Shown: positions 26,634 through 36,180, counted from the first letter of the stretch. The stretch: 64,000 bases of DNA from Sphingomonas turrisvirgatae (GCF_001721295.1 NZ_MDDS01000024.1:62001-126000); one strand, 5' to 3'. Made by a program: numbers and translations. The notes: generated by a model from the letters alone, not told the origin.

Positions 26634-28208
26634 ATGAAGCCGCACGCTTTATGGCTGACAGCGCTCACGCTTTTGACGGCTGCCTGGCCGGCAACTGCTC
26701 AGCCGCGGGCCGCAATCGATGCGATGACCGCGGCAAGGATCGAGTGCACGGCGCTGAGCGGCATCGACTTCTCGCACGATAGCGAGGCGCCAGCTTCGAT
26801 CACCAGCGCAAAGCTGCTGCCCGCGACCGCAACCACCGACGAAGTTTGCGCGGTAACCGGCTATGTCCAGCCGCAGGTGCAGTTCGAAGTGCGGCTGCCG
26901 ACGAAGCGCTGGAACGGCCGCTATTTCCAGATCGGTTGTGGCGGCTTTTGCGGCTTTGTGAACATCAATGGCTGCGGCGACATGCTGGCGAAGGATTATG
27001 TCGTCGCCGCCAACAACCTTGGCCATGTCGGCGATGTCCTGAAGGAGCCGCTCTGGGGTTCAAGCTTGGATGCGCGGCGTGATTATGGCGCGCGCGGCAC
27101 GCATGTCACCGCGCTGATAGCCAAGCGGCTGATCGCGGCATTTTATGGCACAAAGCCGGCATTCAGCTATTTTCGTGGCTGCTCGACCGGCGGGCGCGAG
27201 GGGCTGATGCTGGCGCAGCATTTCCCGGAGGATTTCGACGGCATCGTCGCGGGCGACCCGGCATTCGCAGGACGTTTGGGCGCGATTGCCAATGTGTGGG
27301 CGGCGCAGAAGCTGTTCCGGCGGGGCAATGTGCCGGTGTTCGACAAGGCGGCGCTCGACCTGCTTCACGCTCGCACGATCGCGGCGTGCGATGCGATCGA
27401 TGGCGTCAAGGACGGCATCATCGACGACCCCCGCAGGTGCCGGTTCGATCCTGCCGTGCTGCAATGCCCCGCATCGGGTGGCGCAGCCTGCCTCACTGCC
27501 GAACAGGTCGCCGCCGCCAGGGCGGTTTATGACGGCCCGCGCAACAGCGCCGGCATGCGCCTCTATCCCGGCGGGATGATGCCGGGCAGCGAGGGCGCCT
27601 GGGGCGGCGCCGACACCTGGTCGTTGCCAGAAGGATCCTTGCGCTACCTGATGTTCGCCGATCAGCGGCCGAATTTCGCCTATCATGATTTCGACTGGGA
27701 CCGCGATCTTGACGCGGTGAAGGCTCAGGTCGCGCTCTACGATCCTGTCGCGCCGGATGCCGCGCCGGACTTGACCGCGTTCCACGCGCGCGGCGGGCGG
27801 CTGATCCTGTATCACGGCTGGTCGGACCAGGGTGTTACCCCGCTCGGCTCACTCGACTATTATTCGCAAGTCGCAGCGCGCCAGGGCGGCATGGCAAAGA
27901 TCCGCGAGTGGTTCCGCCTGTTCATGGTGCCCGGCATGTTCCACTGCCGCGGCGGCAACGCGCCGAACAGCTTCGACTTCATGCCGGCGATCGCCGCCTG
28001 GGTCGAACAGGGCACAGCGCCCGACGGCATCGTGGCGACGCAGCGCGAAGGCGAACGCGTGATCCGCACGCGGCCGCTTTACGCCTATCCGGCAACGGCG
28101 AAATATGATGGCAAAGGCGACGTGAACGTGTCGGCGAGCTGGCGGCTTGCGATGCCCAAAGCGATGCCGGACGATCGTATCGACTGGATCTGGGGACCGA
28201 AGCGCTGA
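26634..28208 (+). CDS. Tannase/feruloyl esterase family hydrolase, exported
   Basis: A 524-residue secreted serine esterase with signal peptide (about 1-22, ending ATAQ). The nucleophile is S184 in GCSTGGREG, next to C183. A C-terminal FHC completes the CS-D-HC arrangement typical of tannases, feruloyl esterases and MHETase. It probably releases an aromatic acid from an ester in the periplasm. Divergent from the gamma-glutamyltransferase with the shared operator between them, so it is likely induced with the ring-oxidation genes. The ester substrate cannot be told from sequence. Confidence 0.9.
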   Translation: MKPHALWLTALTLLTAAWPATAQPRAAIDAMTAARIECTALSGIDFSHDSEAPASITSAKLLPATATTDEVCAVTGYVQPQVQFEVRLPTKRWNGRYFQIGCGGFCGFVNINGCGDMLAKDYVVAANNLGHVGDVLKEPLWGSSLDARRDYGARGTHVTALIAKRLIAAFYGTKPAFSYFRGCSTGGREGLMLAQHFPEDFDGIVAGDPAFAGRLGAIANVWAAQKLFRRGNVPVFDKAALDLLHARTIAACDAIDGVKDGIIDDPRRCRFDPAVLQCPASGGAACLTAEQVAAARAVYDGPRNSAGMRLYPGGMMPGSEGAWGGADTWSLPEGSLRYLMFADQRPNFAYHDFDWDRDLDAVKAQVALYDPVAPDAAPDLTAFHARGGRLILYHGWSDQGVTPLGSLDYYSQVAARQGGMAKIREWFRLFMVPGMFHCRGGNAPNSFDFMPAIAAWVEQGTAPDGIVATQREGERVIRTRPLYAYPATAKYDGKGDVNVSASWRLAMPKAMPDDRIDWIWGPKR

Positions 28209-28211
28209 CTT

Positions 28212-28244
28212 AAAAAGGGGGGAAGCGGATCGCCCGCTTCCCCC
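28212..28244 (-). terminator. Intrinsic terminator of the LLM-hydrolase operon
   Basis: On the minus strand an 11-bp stem (GGGGGAAGCGG with CCGCTTCCCCC, positions 28218-28228 and 28234-28244) is followed by TTTTTAA. It lies 29 bases beyond the hydrolase stop, and the same hairpin may also serve the convergent tannase gene. Confidence 0.88.
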
Positions 28245-28273
28245 AAGGTCGCCGCAGGGCGATCCCTGTTCGT

Positions 28274-29047
28274 TCAGGCGTATTCGCGGCTCGCCACGAT
28301 GAACGCCGATCCCTTGTCGAGGAAGTGCCGCACCACGCGGAACATCGCGTCGGCCTGATCGACCTGCACGCCATGGGCGGCGTCATAGACATAGGTGACC
28401 CGGCCGTTGGGCATGGCCGCGGCAATATGCTGCCCGGCTTCCACCAGCGTGACGCGGTCGAGCGTACCCATGATGGTCAGCACCTGGGTGCGGATTGTCG
28501 GCAGCAGCGCGACCAGTTCGTCATCGACCAGCACTGGCCCGCCATAGGCACGGAAAGCCGCACGATTGCCGTCGGCGATGTCAGGCGTCGGCGAGAGATG
28601 CGCGGCCTTTTCCGGGTAGGCGAACAGGCCGGTGCGCGCGGCCTGCGGATCCTGTGCCGCCGGGTGCGCGCCGACCGCCACGCCGGCCGGCGCCTCAAGC
28701 ACCAGGTCGGTTACAAGATCGGGATGCCGCGCGGCGAGATAGAGTGCGACGCGGCCGCCGAACGATGCGCCGAACACGTCCACCTGCGGCGCACCGACTA
28801 CGGTGCGGATGAAGTCGGCGGCGAGGTCCGCAAGATCGACGACGCTGGCCACCCCGCCCAGCATTGCCGTTCCGCCAAAGCCCGGCAGTACCGGCATGAT
28901 GACGCGTCGCTCGCCGGCCAGCTTTTCGAGCAGCGGCGTCCACAATGGCCCGCCCGAAGTGTGCAGGACCAGCAGCGGCGAACCTTTCCCCGCCTCGAAA
29001 TAGCTGACCTCGCCAGCGGCAAGGGTCGCAATCTTGGTCTGGTACAT
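28274..29047 (-). CDS. Alpha/beta hydrolase
   Basis: A 257-residue hydrolase with nucleophile elbow GASFGG (S95), an HTSGGP oxyanion region, a GTLDRVT acid and a DAAHGVQVD histidine. Start at 29047 with GGAG upstream, 14 bases after the monooxygenase stop. It is the last gene of a three-gene operon (MFS carrier, LLM monooxygenase, hydrolase), so it may cleave the ester or lactone produced by the monooxygenase. It is distinct from the CarC-like hydrolase. Confidence 0.83.
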   Translation of the reverse strand: MYQTKIATLAAGEVSYFEAGKGSPLLVLHTSGGPLWTPLLEKLAGERRVIMPVLPGFGGTAMLGGVASVVDLADLAADFIRTVVGAPQVDVFGASFGGRVALYLAARHPDLVTDLVLEAPAGVAVGAHPAAQDPQAARTGLFAYPEKAAHLSPTPDIADGNRAAFRAYGGPVLVDDELVALLPTIRTQVLTIMGTLDRVTLVEAGQHIAAAMPNGRVTYVYDAAHGVQVDQADAMFRVVRHFLDKGSAFIVASREYA

Positions 29048-29061
29048 TCGACGTTCTCCGC

Positions 29062-30183
29062 TCACAGATCGCGCACGTGCGGCAGCACGCGGTCGCGGAA
29101 CAGGTCCATGCCCTTGCGGACGGTCGCGATCGGCAGGTTGCCGATCTGCATGCTCATGTTGATGCCGCCGCAGCCCAGCTCGTGCTTGAAGCGCTTGATC
29201 TGCTGCACGACGCTCTCCGGGCTGCCGCAGAAGATCGATCCGGCGTCGATCATCTGCTGGATCGTCTTCTTGGCCGCGACCTTGTCGAGCCGGCTGTCAT
29301 AGCTGGCACCGGCCTGCTGCTTGTTGAAGTAGCCCGCCTGCAGGACGAGCTTCAGCGCATCGTAGGTCGGCTTCATCAACGTGCCGTGGAAATAGTCGAG
29401 CGCGCTCGCGAACACCTCATGCGCTTCCTCGTCGGTCTCACAGATGCAGGTGCTGGCGCCCATCATGATCTCTTCGTCGAGCGGGTCCCAGCCATGGTCG
29501 TTGGCGGTGCGGCGATAGGTATCGACGTTCGCGCGGGCGAGCTTCATGTCCGAAATCAGGCCCATCGCCATGATCGCGCGGCTCTGGGCGGCGAAGACGG
29601 CCGATTCCTCGTTGCTTGCCGACATCAGCACGCGCGGCGGCGACTGGATCGGGCGCGGCCAGATCGAGATCGAGCGGAACTGGTAATGCTCGCCCTCCCA
29701 GCCGAACGGCTCGGGTTCCTGCCAGCATTTCAGGATCAGCTCGGCCGCCTCCTTCTGGCGCGAGCGGGATTCGCCGGGCGGCGAATTGTAGGCGACATAT
29801 TCGTGCGGCACGCCGCGCATGAAGCCGGCGATCAGCCGCCCGCCGCTCATGACGTCGATCATCGCATATTCCTCGGCCACGCGGACCGGGTTGGACAGCG
29901 GCAGCAAGTTGCCGACCATGCCGAGTGTGATCGTCCTGGTCTCACGCGCAAGGATCGAGCCGATCAGATTGCAGTTCGCCATCGTGCCATAGGGGCTGAA
30001 ATGATGTTCGTTGCACAGCGCCATGTCGAAGCCGCACGCCTCTGCATGGACCAGCAAGTCGATATAGTCGTGATACAGCTGCCGACCGACCTGCGGGTCA
30101 TAGTCGCGATTGGGCGTGGGATAGGTGCGTGGCGGCTCGGGATAGTGCGGCCATGGCATCAAGTTGAAGAAACCGAATTTCAT
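29062..30183 (-). CDS. LLM-class flavin-dependent monooxygenase
   Basis: A 373-residue luciferase-like enzyme using reduced flavin and oxygen. The N-terminal MKFGFFNLMPWP, the segment ALCNEHHFSPYG and the barrel sequence TITLGMVGNLLPLSNPVRVAEE are characteristic. No flavin reductase gene is nearby, so reduced flavin must come from elsewhere. In context it could hydroxylate, demethylate or do Baeyer-Villiger chemistry on an aromatic intermediate. Middle gene of an operon likely driven from the operator at 31559. Confidence 0.86.
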   Translation of the reverse strand: MKFGFFNLMPWPHYPEPPRTYPTPNRDYDPQVGRQLYHDYIDLLVHAEACGFDMALCNEHHFSPYGTMANCNLIGSILARETRTITLGMVGNLLPLSNPVRVAEEYAMIDVMSGGRLIAGFMRGVPHEYVAYNSPPGESRSRQKEAAELILKCWQEPEPFGWEGEHYQFRSISIWPRPIQSPPRVLMSASNEESAVFAAQSRAIMAMGLISDMKLARANVDTYRRTANDHGWDPLDEEIMMGASTCICETDEEAHEVFASALDYFHGTLMKPTYDALKLVLQAGYFNKQQAGASYDSRLDKVAAKKTIQQMIDAGSIFCGSPESVVQQIKRFKHELGCGGINMSMQIGNLPIATVRKGMDLFRDRVLPHVRDL

Positions 30184-30216
30184 CTGGGCTCCCCGATGAT
30201 GGGCGTTGGTGGGTGA

Positions 30217-31536
30217 TCAGGATGGCAGGGCACTGACGGTGCGGCGCAGGGCACCGCGGCCGAGGGCGAGCGTCACGAACCCGGCCATCGCGCCGACACC
30301 GCCGACGATCGCCATCGACAGGCCGATGCTGGAAGGCGCGCCGAACACGCGATCGGTCAGGAACGCGGTGACAAGCGCGATCACCGCCTGGCCGAGCACG
30401 TTCTGGACGAAGAAGAAGATCGCGACATAGACGCCGCGCAACCGATTGGGCGCGACGGCGGCCGCGACCACGGCATGATGGCCGACCGAGGCGCAGACCA
30501 GGAAGACGAGGATCGCCAGTGCCGCCAGCGCTGCCCAGGCATTGCCGAGCAACGGCATGGCGATCGACACCGGCACCAGCGCCAGCGCGCACCACATGCC
30601 GGTGCGAAAGGCCGCGTCGCCCCGGCCCGCCGCCTGCGCGCGATCGGTCATGGCCGCGCCGAACCATTGGCCCAGCGTGGTGGGCACGAGGAAGATCAGC
30701 GCAAGCGGCAAGGCCAGCTGACCCGGACCCATGTCGTGCAGCCGCCCGAACAACGCCGGCCCCCACAACAGGAAGCCGGCAAAGGGCAGGTTGATGAAGC
30801 TGTAGCCCAGAATATACGCGATCGAGACCTGCTTGTTGGCGCGCAGGAAATCGAGCAGCCGCACGGGCGCATCGGGCGCGGTGCCCAGGCTGCGCCGCGG
30901 CGGCTCACGCATCGTCAGCGTGAAGGCCGCGAGCAACAGCCCGGGCAGCCCCACCGCGGCGAACACGAACCGCCAGGGCGACAATTCGCCCAGCACCGGT
31001 AGTTCGATCCCGCCCGTTTCCGCCGCGAAGCTCATCAACGCGCCGCCGACCAGATAAGCGATGCTTGACCCCAGTGAGACACCAAGCGTGTAGATCGCCA
31101 CCGCTCGACCGCGCCGTTCCGGCGGGAAATAGTCGGCGATCAGCGAATAGGCTGCCGGGGAGAGCGCCGCCTCGCCGATGCCGACCCCCACGCGTGCGAG
31201 AAACAGCCATCCGAAACTCGGCGCCAAGCCCGATGCGATCGTGCAGAGGCTCCACAGCGCAATGCCGATCGCCACGATGACCCGGCGCGACACGCGATCG
31301 ACCAGCCAGCCGATCGGCAGGCCGACCGTGACGTAGAACAGCGAAAAGGCGACGCCGCCGACGAGTGCGAATTGCATGTCGCTCAACGCCAGGTCCGCCG
31401 AGACCGGGCGGATCAGGATCGACAGGATGATGCGGTCAATAAAGGAGAGGATATAGGCAAGCAGCAGGAGCAAAAGCGCCCAGCGCGCCTGCCGCCGTGG
31501 CGGCCAGCTATCACCAACGGGCGCAGCATCCCTCAT
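30217..31536 (-). CDS. MFS transporter (Spinster-like)
   Basis: A 439-residue carrier with 12 predicted helices. The N-terminal pattern of YILSFIDRIILSILI and WLVDRVSRR, with PPERRGRAVAIY, is that of the spinster-type MFS group common in sphingomonad degradation clusters. First gene of the operon with the LLM monooxygenase and hydrolase, 33 bases upstream of the monooxygenase. Likely imports the substrate or exports an intermediate; specificity unknown. Confidence 0.83.
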   Translation of the reverse strand: MRDAAPVGDSWPPRRQARWALLLLLLAYILSFIDRIILSILIRPVSADLALSDMQFALVGGVAFSLFYVTVGLPIGWLVDRVSRRVIVAIGIALWSLCTIASGLAPSFGWLFLARVGVGIGEAALSPAAYSLIADYFPPERRGRAVAIYTLGVSLGSSIAYLVGGALMSFAAETGGIELPVLGELSPWRFVFAAVGLPGLLLAAFTLTMREPPRRSLGTAPDAPVRLLDFLRANKQVSIAYILGYSFINLPFAGFLLWGPALFGRLHDMGPGQLALPLALIFLVPTTLGQWFGAAMTDRAQAAGRGDAAFRTGMWCALALVPVSIAMPLLGNAWAALAALAILVFLVCASVGHHAVVAAAVAPNRLRGVYVAIFFFVQNVLGQAVIALVTAFLTDRVFGAPSSIGLSMAIVGGVGAMAGFVTLALGRGALRRTVSALPS

Positions 31537-31558
31537 TCACGACCCTCCGCTCGTATGT

Positions 31559-31577
31559 TAGTAATATTGTCATACAA
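31559..31577. promoter_or_regulatory. 9-1-9 operator next to the MFS-LLM operon
   Basis: The right arm GTCATACAA (31569-31577) is identical to the consensus; the left arm TAGTAATAT matches at five of nine positions. It lies 23 bases upstream of the leftward MFS gene. Together with the site at 31668 it occupies the 270-base gap before the TonB receptor. Confidence 0.62.
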
Positions 31578-31667
31578 ACATATGCGGCAGGCGTTTTCAA
31601 TTGCTTTGTTGCACCCTCGACATGAAACGTGAAATTTTGTCGCCTGCCCCTTGCCAACGTGGCAGCT

Positions 31668-31686
31668 TTGTATGACGATAACACTG
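31668..31686. promoter_or_regulatory. 9-1-9 operator next to the TonB receptor gene
   Basis: The left arm TTGTATGAC (31668-31676) is identical to the consensus; the right arm ATAACACTG is degenerate. It lies 121 bases upstream of the rightward TonB receptor start, where it could control that promoter. Confidence 0.55.
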
Positions 31687-31806
31687 TAGGACGGTAACGG
31701 CTCGCGATTAGACGAACGCCGACCGTGTCTAGGCGCTGCAGCCGGGGTTGCCGCGCGAGGTCAAGCAGGAGCGACGGGAGACTAGAAGAGCAAGGGGTTT
31801 TCAGCA

Positions 31807-34086
31807 ATGTTCCATAACTATCGTCCCGGCGACCGCCGTGCGCGGATCGCCACACTGCTCGCCTCGATTGCCGCGCCCGCGCTGGTGATCGCATCGCCTG
31901 CCGCCGCCCAGGAGGCGGAGGCCGTGTCCGCGGATCCCAACGAGATCATCGTCAGCGGTACGCGCCGCGGCGATGCGTCGGTCAAGGATACCGCGCTGGC
32001 GGTCAGCGCCTTTTCGGGCGAAACGCTCGAGCGGGCGAATGTCACCAGCCTCGCCGAAATCGGCAGCATCGACCCTTCGGTCAACATCCAGAGCTATGGC
32101 GCGGCCCAGACCAAGATCGTGCTGCGCGGCATCGATTCCAACGTCGGCGCGGTGTCGGCGCTCTATCTCAACGAAGCGGCCGTGCTGGGGGGTATCGGCG
32201 GCAACGTGCTGGGCGACGGCAAACCGGGCATCCGCCTGCATGACATCGATCGCGTCGAAGTGCTCAAGGGGCCGCAGGGCACGCTGTTCGGCACCAGTTC
32301 GATGAGCGGGACGCTGCGCGTCATCACACGCAAGCCCGAGCTCGACAGCTGGGGAGTGAAGGGCGAGTTGAGCATCGCGGCGATCGATAACGGCAACCCC
32401 TATGCCGAGGCGAGCGCGACTCTGAATATCCCGATCGTCACCGATGCCTTGGGCATCCGCGTGACCGGCTGGGCCGAGACCGGCGGCGGCTTCATCGACC
32501 AGACGATCCGCGGCACGACGTTCGAGAACGGCAATGATTCCGATGTGCGCGGCGTGCGCGGCGAAGCGCTGTGGCGGCTTGGCCCGAACTTCTCGCTCAA
32601 CCTCACTGCGCTGCACCAGACGATCAACGTGGGCGGCACCCAGGCGTTCGAAATGGCCCGCGGACCCTATCTCAACATCTCGCCCACGGTGGAGTTCTAC
32701 AAGGACAAGTACAGCCTCGTCTCGCTCGTCGGCGAATATGATCTGGGCTTCGGCTCGATCATCGCGACCGGCAGCTACAGCAAGCAGGACGTGCGCAATT
32801 CGAAGGATTCAACGCCGACCAACATCAGCTTCGGCGTCAACGCCGCATTGAACTTCGTGGCGAATGTGGACTTCGAGGACTATAACGCCGAACTTCGCTT
32901 CTCGTCCAAGTTCGATGGTCCGGTGCAGTTGGTCGCCGGCGTCTATTACGAGAAGACCGACAGCGAATATGAGACGGCGGCGGTGCAGGCGCCCAATTTC
33001 CGGCCCGCCTGCTACGACTATGTCTCGTGCCGCCCGTTCGTCGCGCCGGGACGCGGGCGCAGCATCTATGAGTTCGGCACCAATACGCACCGCACGATCG
33101 ACCAATATGCAGCCTATGCTCAGGTCGATTGGGACATACTGCCGACGGTAACGCTGACCGGCGGCATCCGCTATTTCAAGGCGGACATTCGCGACGTCGT
33201 GACGAACCTGCAGACGGTGTTCCCCGACTTCGTGTTCGGCGTCGTCACCGTGCCTTCGGTGACCGGCGACGAGCGGGGCACGAACGAGAAGCCGAGCTAC
33301 AACGCGGCATTGTTGTGGAAGGCGACGCCCGATATCAGCCTCTATGCCCGCGCGGCATCGGGCTTTCGGGTCGGCGGGGTCAATACCGCGACGTCGCTCG
33401 CCCAGCAGGCCGGGGTCACCTTCCCCGGCACCTACGATCCCGACAGCCTGTGGAGCTATGAGGTCGGGGTGAAGGGCTATCTGGCCGGCCGCGCGATCTT
33501 CTTCGACCTTGCGGGCTATCGTGTCGACTGGAGCAACCAGCAGCTGTCGGCGCAATCCGCCGGCGCGTTCGCCTATACCCTGAACGCCGGCAAGACGGTG
33601 TCGAACGGCGTCGAGTTCACCACCACCGTCCGCCTCCCCTCGGGCTTCAGCTTCAGCGGCAACGTGACCTATGTCGACTCCAAGCTCGCACAGGATCTGC
33701 CGGCTGCGGTCGCGGCGGCAGGAACGATTGGCCGCAAGGGCGATCGAGTGCCGCTGACCCCCCGCTGGTCGGCATCGGCATCGGCGGACTATGAGACGCC
33801 GGTGTGGGGCGACGTCACCGGCTTCGCGCAGGCGCGCATCACCTACAAGGGCGACAGCTACAGCAGCTTCAACCGCGCGACGACCTTCGATACCTATCTG
33901 CCCAGCTATACGCTGATCGGCGCACAGGTCGGCATTCGGGGCGGATCGGGCTGGGAAGTCAGCATCTATGGCGAGAATCTCGGCAACGAGGCGCCGTATA
34001 TGGGCGTGGTCCCGTCGATCGACGGCACGCGCATCTTCACCGCGCGTCCGCGCACTTTCGGGCTGCGTTTGCGCAGCGGCATCTGA
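31807..34086 (+). CDS. TonB-dependent outer membrane receptor
   Basis: A 759-residue outer membrane transporter. A signal peptide ends near SPAAAQ (about 36), followed by EIIVSGTRR leading into the plug domain (about 55-165), then a 22-strand barrel with many Y-x-aromatic strands, closing on RTFGLRLRSGI. Sphingomonads use such receptors for aromatic and glycosidic substrates as well as iron. Its promoter shares the island operator and it faces the MFS gene, so it probably brings the regulon's substrate into the periplasm. Confidence 0.9.
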   Translation: MFHNYRPGDRRARIATLLASIAAPALVIASPAAAQEAEAVSADPNEIIVSGTRRGDASVKDTALAVSAFSGETLERANVTSLAEIGSIDPSVNIQSYGAAQTKIVLRGIDSNVGAVSALYLNEAAVLGGIGGNVLGDGKPGIRLHDIDRVEVLKGPQGTLFGTSSMSGTLRVITRKPELDSWGVKGELSIAAIDNGNPYAEASATLNIPIVTDALGIRVTGWAETGGGFIDQTIRGTTFENGNDSDVRGVRGEALWRLGPNFSLNLTALHQTINVGGTQAFEMARGPYLNISPTVEFYKDKYSLVSLVGEYDLGFGSIIATGSYSKQDVRNSKDSTPTNISFGVNAALNFVANVDFEDYNAELRFSSKFDGPVQLVAGVYYEKTDSEYETAAVQAPNFRPACYDYVSCRPFVAPGRGRSIYEFGTNTHRTIDQYAAYAQVDWDILPTVTLTGGIRYFKADIRDVVTNLQTVFPDFVFGVVTVPSVTGDERGTNEKPSYNAALLWKATPDISLYARAASGFRVGGVNTATSLAQQAGVTFPGTYDPDSLWSYEVGVKGYLAGRAIFFDLAGYRVDWSNQQLSAQSAGAFAYTLNAGKTVSNGVEFTTTVRLPSGFSFSGNVTYVDSKLAQDLPAAVAAAGTIGRKGDRVPLTPRWSASASADYETPVWGDVTGFAQARITYKGDSYSSFNRATTFDTYLPSYTLIGAQVGIRGGSGWEVSIYGENLGNEAPYMGVVPSIDGTRIFTARPRTFGLRLRSGI

Positions 34087-34106
34087 TACCGGCTAGCCGG
34101 TTGATT

Positions 34107-34146
34107 GAGCGGTCGGCCTGGGGGATCGGGCCGGCCGCTCTTTACT
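34107..34146 (+). terminator. Intrinsic terminator of the TonB receptor gene
   Basis: A 12-bp stem GAGCGGTCGGCC (34107-34118) with GGCCGGCCGCTC (34129-34140), one wobble, followed by TTTACT. It separates the receptor from the BASS-type transporter. Confidence 0.75.
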
Positions 34147-34167
34147 GTTCGAGGGACTGGGACGGCC

Positions 34168-35148
34168 ATGCTGCGTCGCGTGATCGGATTTTTCGAGCCA
34201 TTCGTGCTGGCGCTGCTGGGCACGGTCCTGCTGGCCAGCCTCCTTCCGGTGCGCGGCGCTGCCGTGCCGATGTTCGGCGGCCTGACCGATGCGGGCATCG
34301 TGCTGCTGTTCTTCCTGCATGGCGCGAAGCTGCCGCGCGAGGCGATCGTCGCGGGCTTTGCCCAGTGGCGGCTGCACCTGCTCGTCCTTGGAGTAACCTT
34401 CGGCCTGTTCCCGCTGTTCGGCATCGCCTTTTCACACCTGCCGCTGCTGCCGGCATCGCTCGCGACGGGCATGCTGTTCCTGACGCTGCTCCCTTCGACG
34501 GTCCAGTCCTCGATCGCATTCACCGCCATGGCGCGCGGCAACGTCCCTGCAGCGGTTTGCACCGCCGCCTTTTCCAACCTTGCCGGCATCTTCGCCACGC
34601 CGCTGCTCGTCGCTTTACTGATCGGCGACGGCAATGGCGGCGTGACGATCAACACTGCCTCGATCAAGCTGATCGTCATGCAGTTGCTGGTCCCTTTCCT
34701 GCTCGGCCATGCGCTGCGGCCGTTGGTGGGCGGGTTCGTTGCGCGACAGAAGCGGCTGGTGACGCTGGTCGATCGCGGGTCGATCCTGCTCGTCGTCTAC
34801 ACCGCGTTCAGCGCCGCCGTGGTCGAGGATCTGTGGAGCAAGGTTTCGGGCACGACGCTGATCGTGCTGATCGTGTGTTGCTGCACGCTGTTCCTGTTGG
34901 TCTGGTGCAGCACGCTGTTGCTCGCGCGCTGGGCCGGCCTGTCGCGTGAGGACATGGTGGTGCTGCAATTCTGTGGATCGAAGAAGAGCCTGGCATCGGG
35001 CGTGCCGATGGCCGGCGTGCTGTTCCCGGTCGCGCAAGTCGGCATGATGATCCTGCCGCTGATGCTGTTCCACCAGATCCAGCTGCTGATCTGCGCCGTG
35101 CTGGCGCGCCATTATGCCCGGCAACCGCTCGAACCCGTAGACGCCTGA
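34168..35148 (+). CDS. Bile acid:sodium symporter family transporter (BASS)
   Basis: A 326-residue membrane protein with about nine to ten predicted helices. Segments such as FFLHGAKLPREAI, LPSTVQSSIAFTAMARGN and FCGSKKSLASGVPMA are typical of the SLC10A7-like branch. Substrates in bacteria are organic anions, usually unproven. The start at 34168 is preferred because the 21 residues added by an upstream ATG would lie in the terminator loop region. Convergent with the lactonase gene, six bases apart. Confidence 0.85.
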   Translation: MLRRVIGFFEPFVLALLGTVLLASLLPVRGAAVPMFGGLTDAGIVLLFFLHGAKLPREAIVAGFAQWRLHLLVLGVTFGLFPLFGIAFSHLPLLPASLATGMLFLTLLPSTVQSSIAFTAMARGNVPAAVCTAAFSNLAGIFATPLLVALLIGDGNGGVTINTASIKLIVMQLLVPFLLGHALRPLVGGFVARQKRLVTLVDRGSILLVVYTAFSAAVVEDLWSKVSGTTLIVLIVCCCTLFLLVWCSTLLLARWAGLSREDMVVLQFCGSKKSLASGVPMAGVLFPVAQVGMMILPLMLFHQIQLLICAVLARHYARQPLEPVDA

Positions 35149-35154
35149 TCCACC

Positions 35155-36180
35155 TCAGGCGGGGAACACGAACGCTGCGCCGGGCACGTCCACGCTGTCG
35201 CCCGTCGGCATCAGTTCGCCGTCGTCCTTAAACGCGAACCGCACGACGTTGCCGGCTTCCTCGTTGACCACCAGCAGCTGGCCGTGGTCTTCGAGCATCA
35301 GCAGGTTGCGCGGAGACGCGCCGCCACTTGCGACATGCTGGATAAACTCAAGGGCGCCGGTTCCTGCATCCAGCGCGAACACCGCGATGCTGTCATGCCC
35401 GCGATTGGTGACATAGACGCGAGTGCCCGCAGCATTGATCGCCAGATCGCCGCCCAGGCTCTCGCCGCTGAAGTCATCAGGCAACGTCGAGCAGGTCGAG
35501 CAGGTCGCAAGACCTTCGGCGGTCACCTCGAACACCGTCAGCGTGCTCGCCATCTCGCACACCAGCAGCGCGAGTGGGGCATGGGGGTGGAACAGCAAAT
35601 GACGCGGCCCCGAACCCGGCGGCGCAGTCCATACAAGTTGGGGCCGTTCGATCGCCGGATCGTCCTTAAGGGCAAAGCGCAGCAGCTGGTCCGTGCCGAG
35701 GTCCGTCGCATAAAGGTACGCGCCATCGGGGCTGAAGCGTACGCAATGCATGTGCGGCCCCTCCTGCCGCTCGGCATTCGGCCCGCCGCCGGCGTTCGCA
35801 AACAGCGCCGGACCTTGCTGCGGCAGCCCATCCTTGCCCAATGCGAACAATGCGATGCTTCCGCTTGCATAATTCGCGACCGCGATCCGCCGCTCCGCAG
35901 GATCGATGGCGACATAGCACGGCTCACGCCCCTCGGACGCGAGGCGCGCCTGCCGGGTGAGACCGGCTTCATCCACGCGATAGGCGCCGACGGCGCCCAG
36001 CGCTGCCTCGTCCACCAGATAGTGCAGCCGATGGCGCGGCGACCACACGCCATAGGAAGCGTTGGATGCGACGTCATCTACATTGCCCAGCGTCAGCCCG
36101 TTGGCGTCACAGCGCAGGCGGTACAAGCCACGCCCGCCGGCTGCGGCATAGCTGCCGACCCACAGGTCGAGCGAAGCCAT
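35155..36180 (-). CDS. Lactonase family beta-propeller (6-phosphogluconolactonase/3-carboxymuconate cyclase type)
   Basis: A 341-residue seven-bladed propeller of the Pgl/YbhE lactonase family. Repeated blade motifs include VGSYAAAGGRGLY, CYVAIDPAERRIAVANY, HMHCVRFSPDGAYLYATD and GGDLAINAAGTRVYVTNRG. Its ATG overlaps the dehydrogenase stop (TGATG), so both are in one operon. With the dehydrogenases upstream, hydrolysis of a lactone made by alcohol or hemiacetal oxidation is the simplest reading. A muconolactone-type ring opening is an alternative. Confidence 0.85.
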   Translation of the reverse strand: MASLDLWVGSYAAAGGRGLYRLRCDANGLTLGNVDDVASNASYGVWSPRHRLHYLVDEAALGAVGAYRVDEAGLTRQARLASEGREPCYVAIDPAERRIAVANYASGSIALFALGKDGLPQQGPALFANAGGGPNAERQEGPHMHCVRFSPDGAYLYATDLGTDQLLRFALKDDPAIERPQLVWTAPPGSGPRHLLFHPHAPLALLVCEMASTLTVFEVTAEGLATCSTCSTLPDDFSGESLGGDLAINAAGTRVYVTNRGHDSIAVFALDAGTGALEFIQHVASGGASPRNLLMLEDHGQLLVVNEEAGNVVRFAFKDDGELMPTGDSVDVPGAAFVFPA

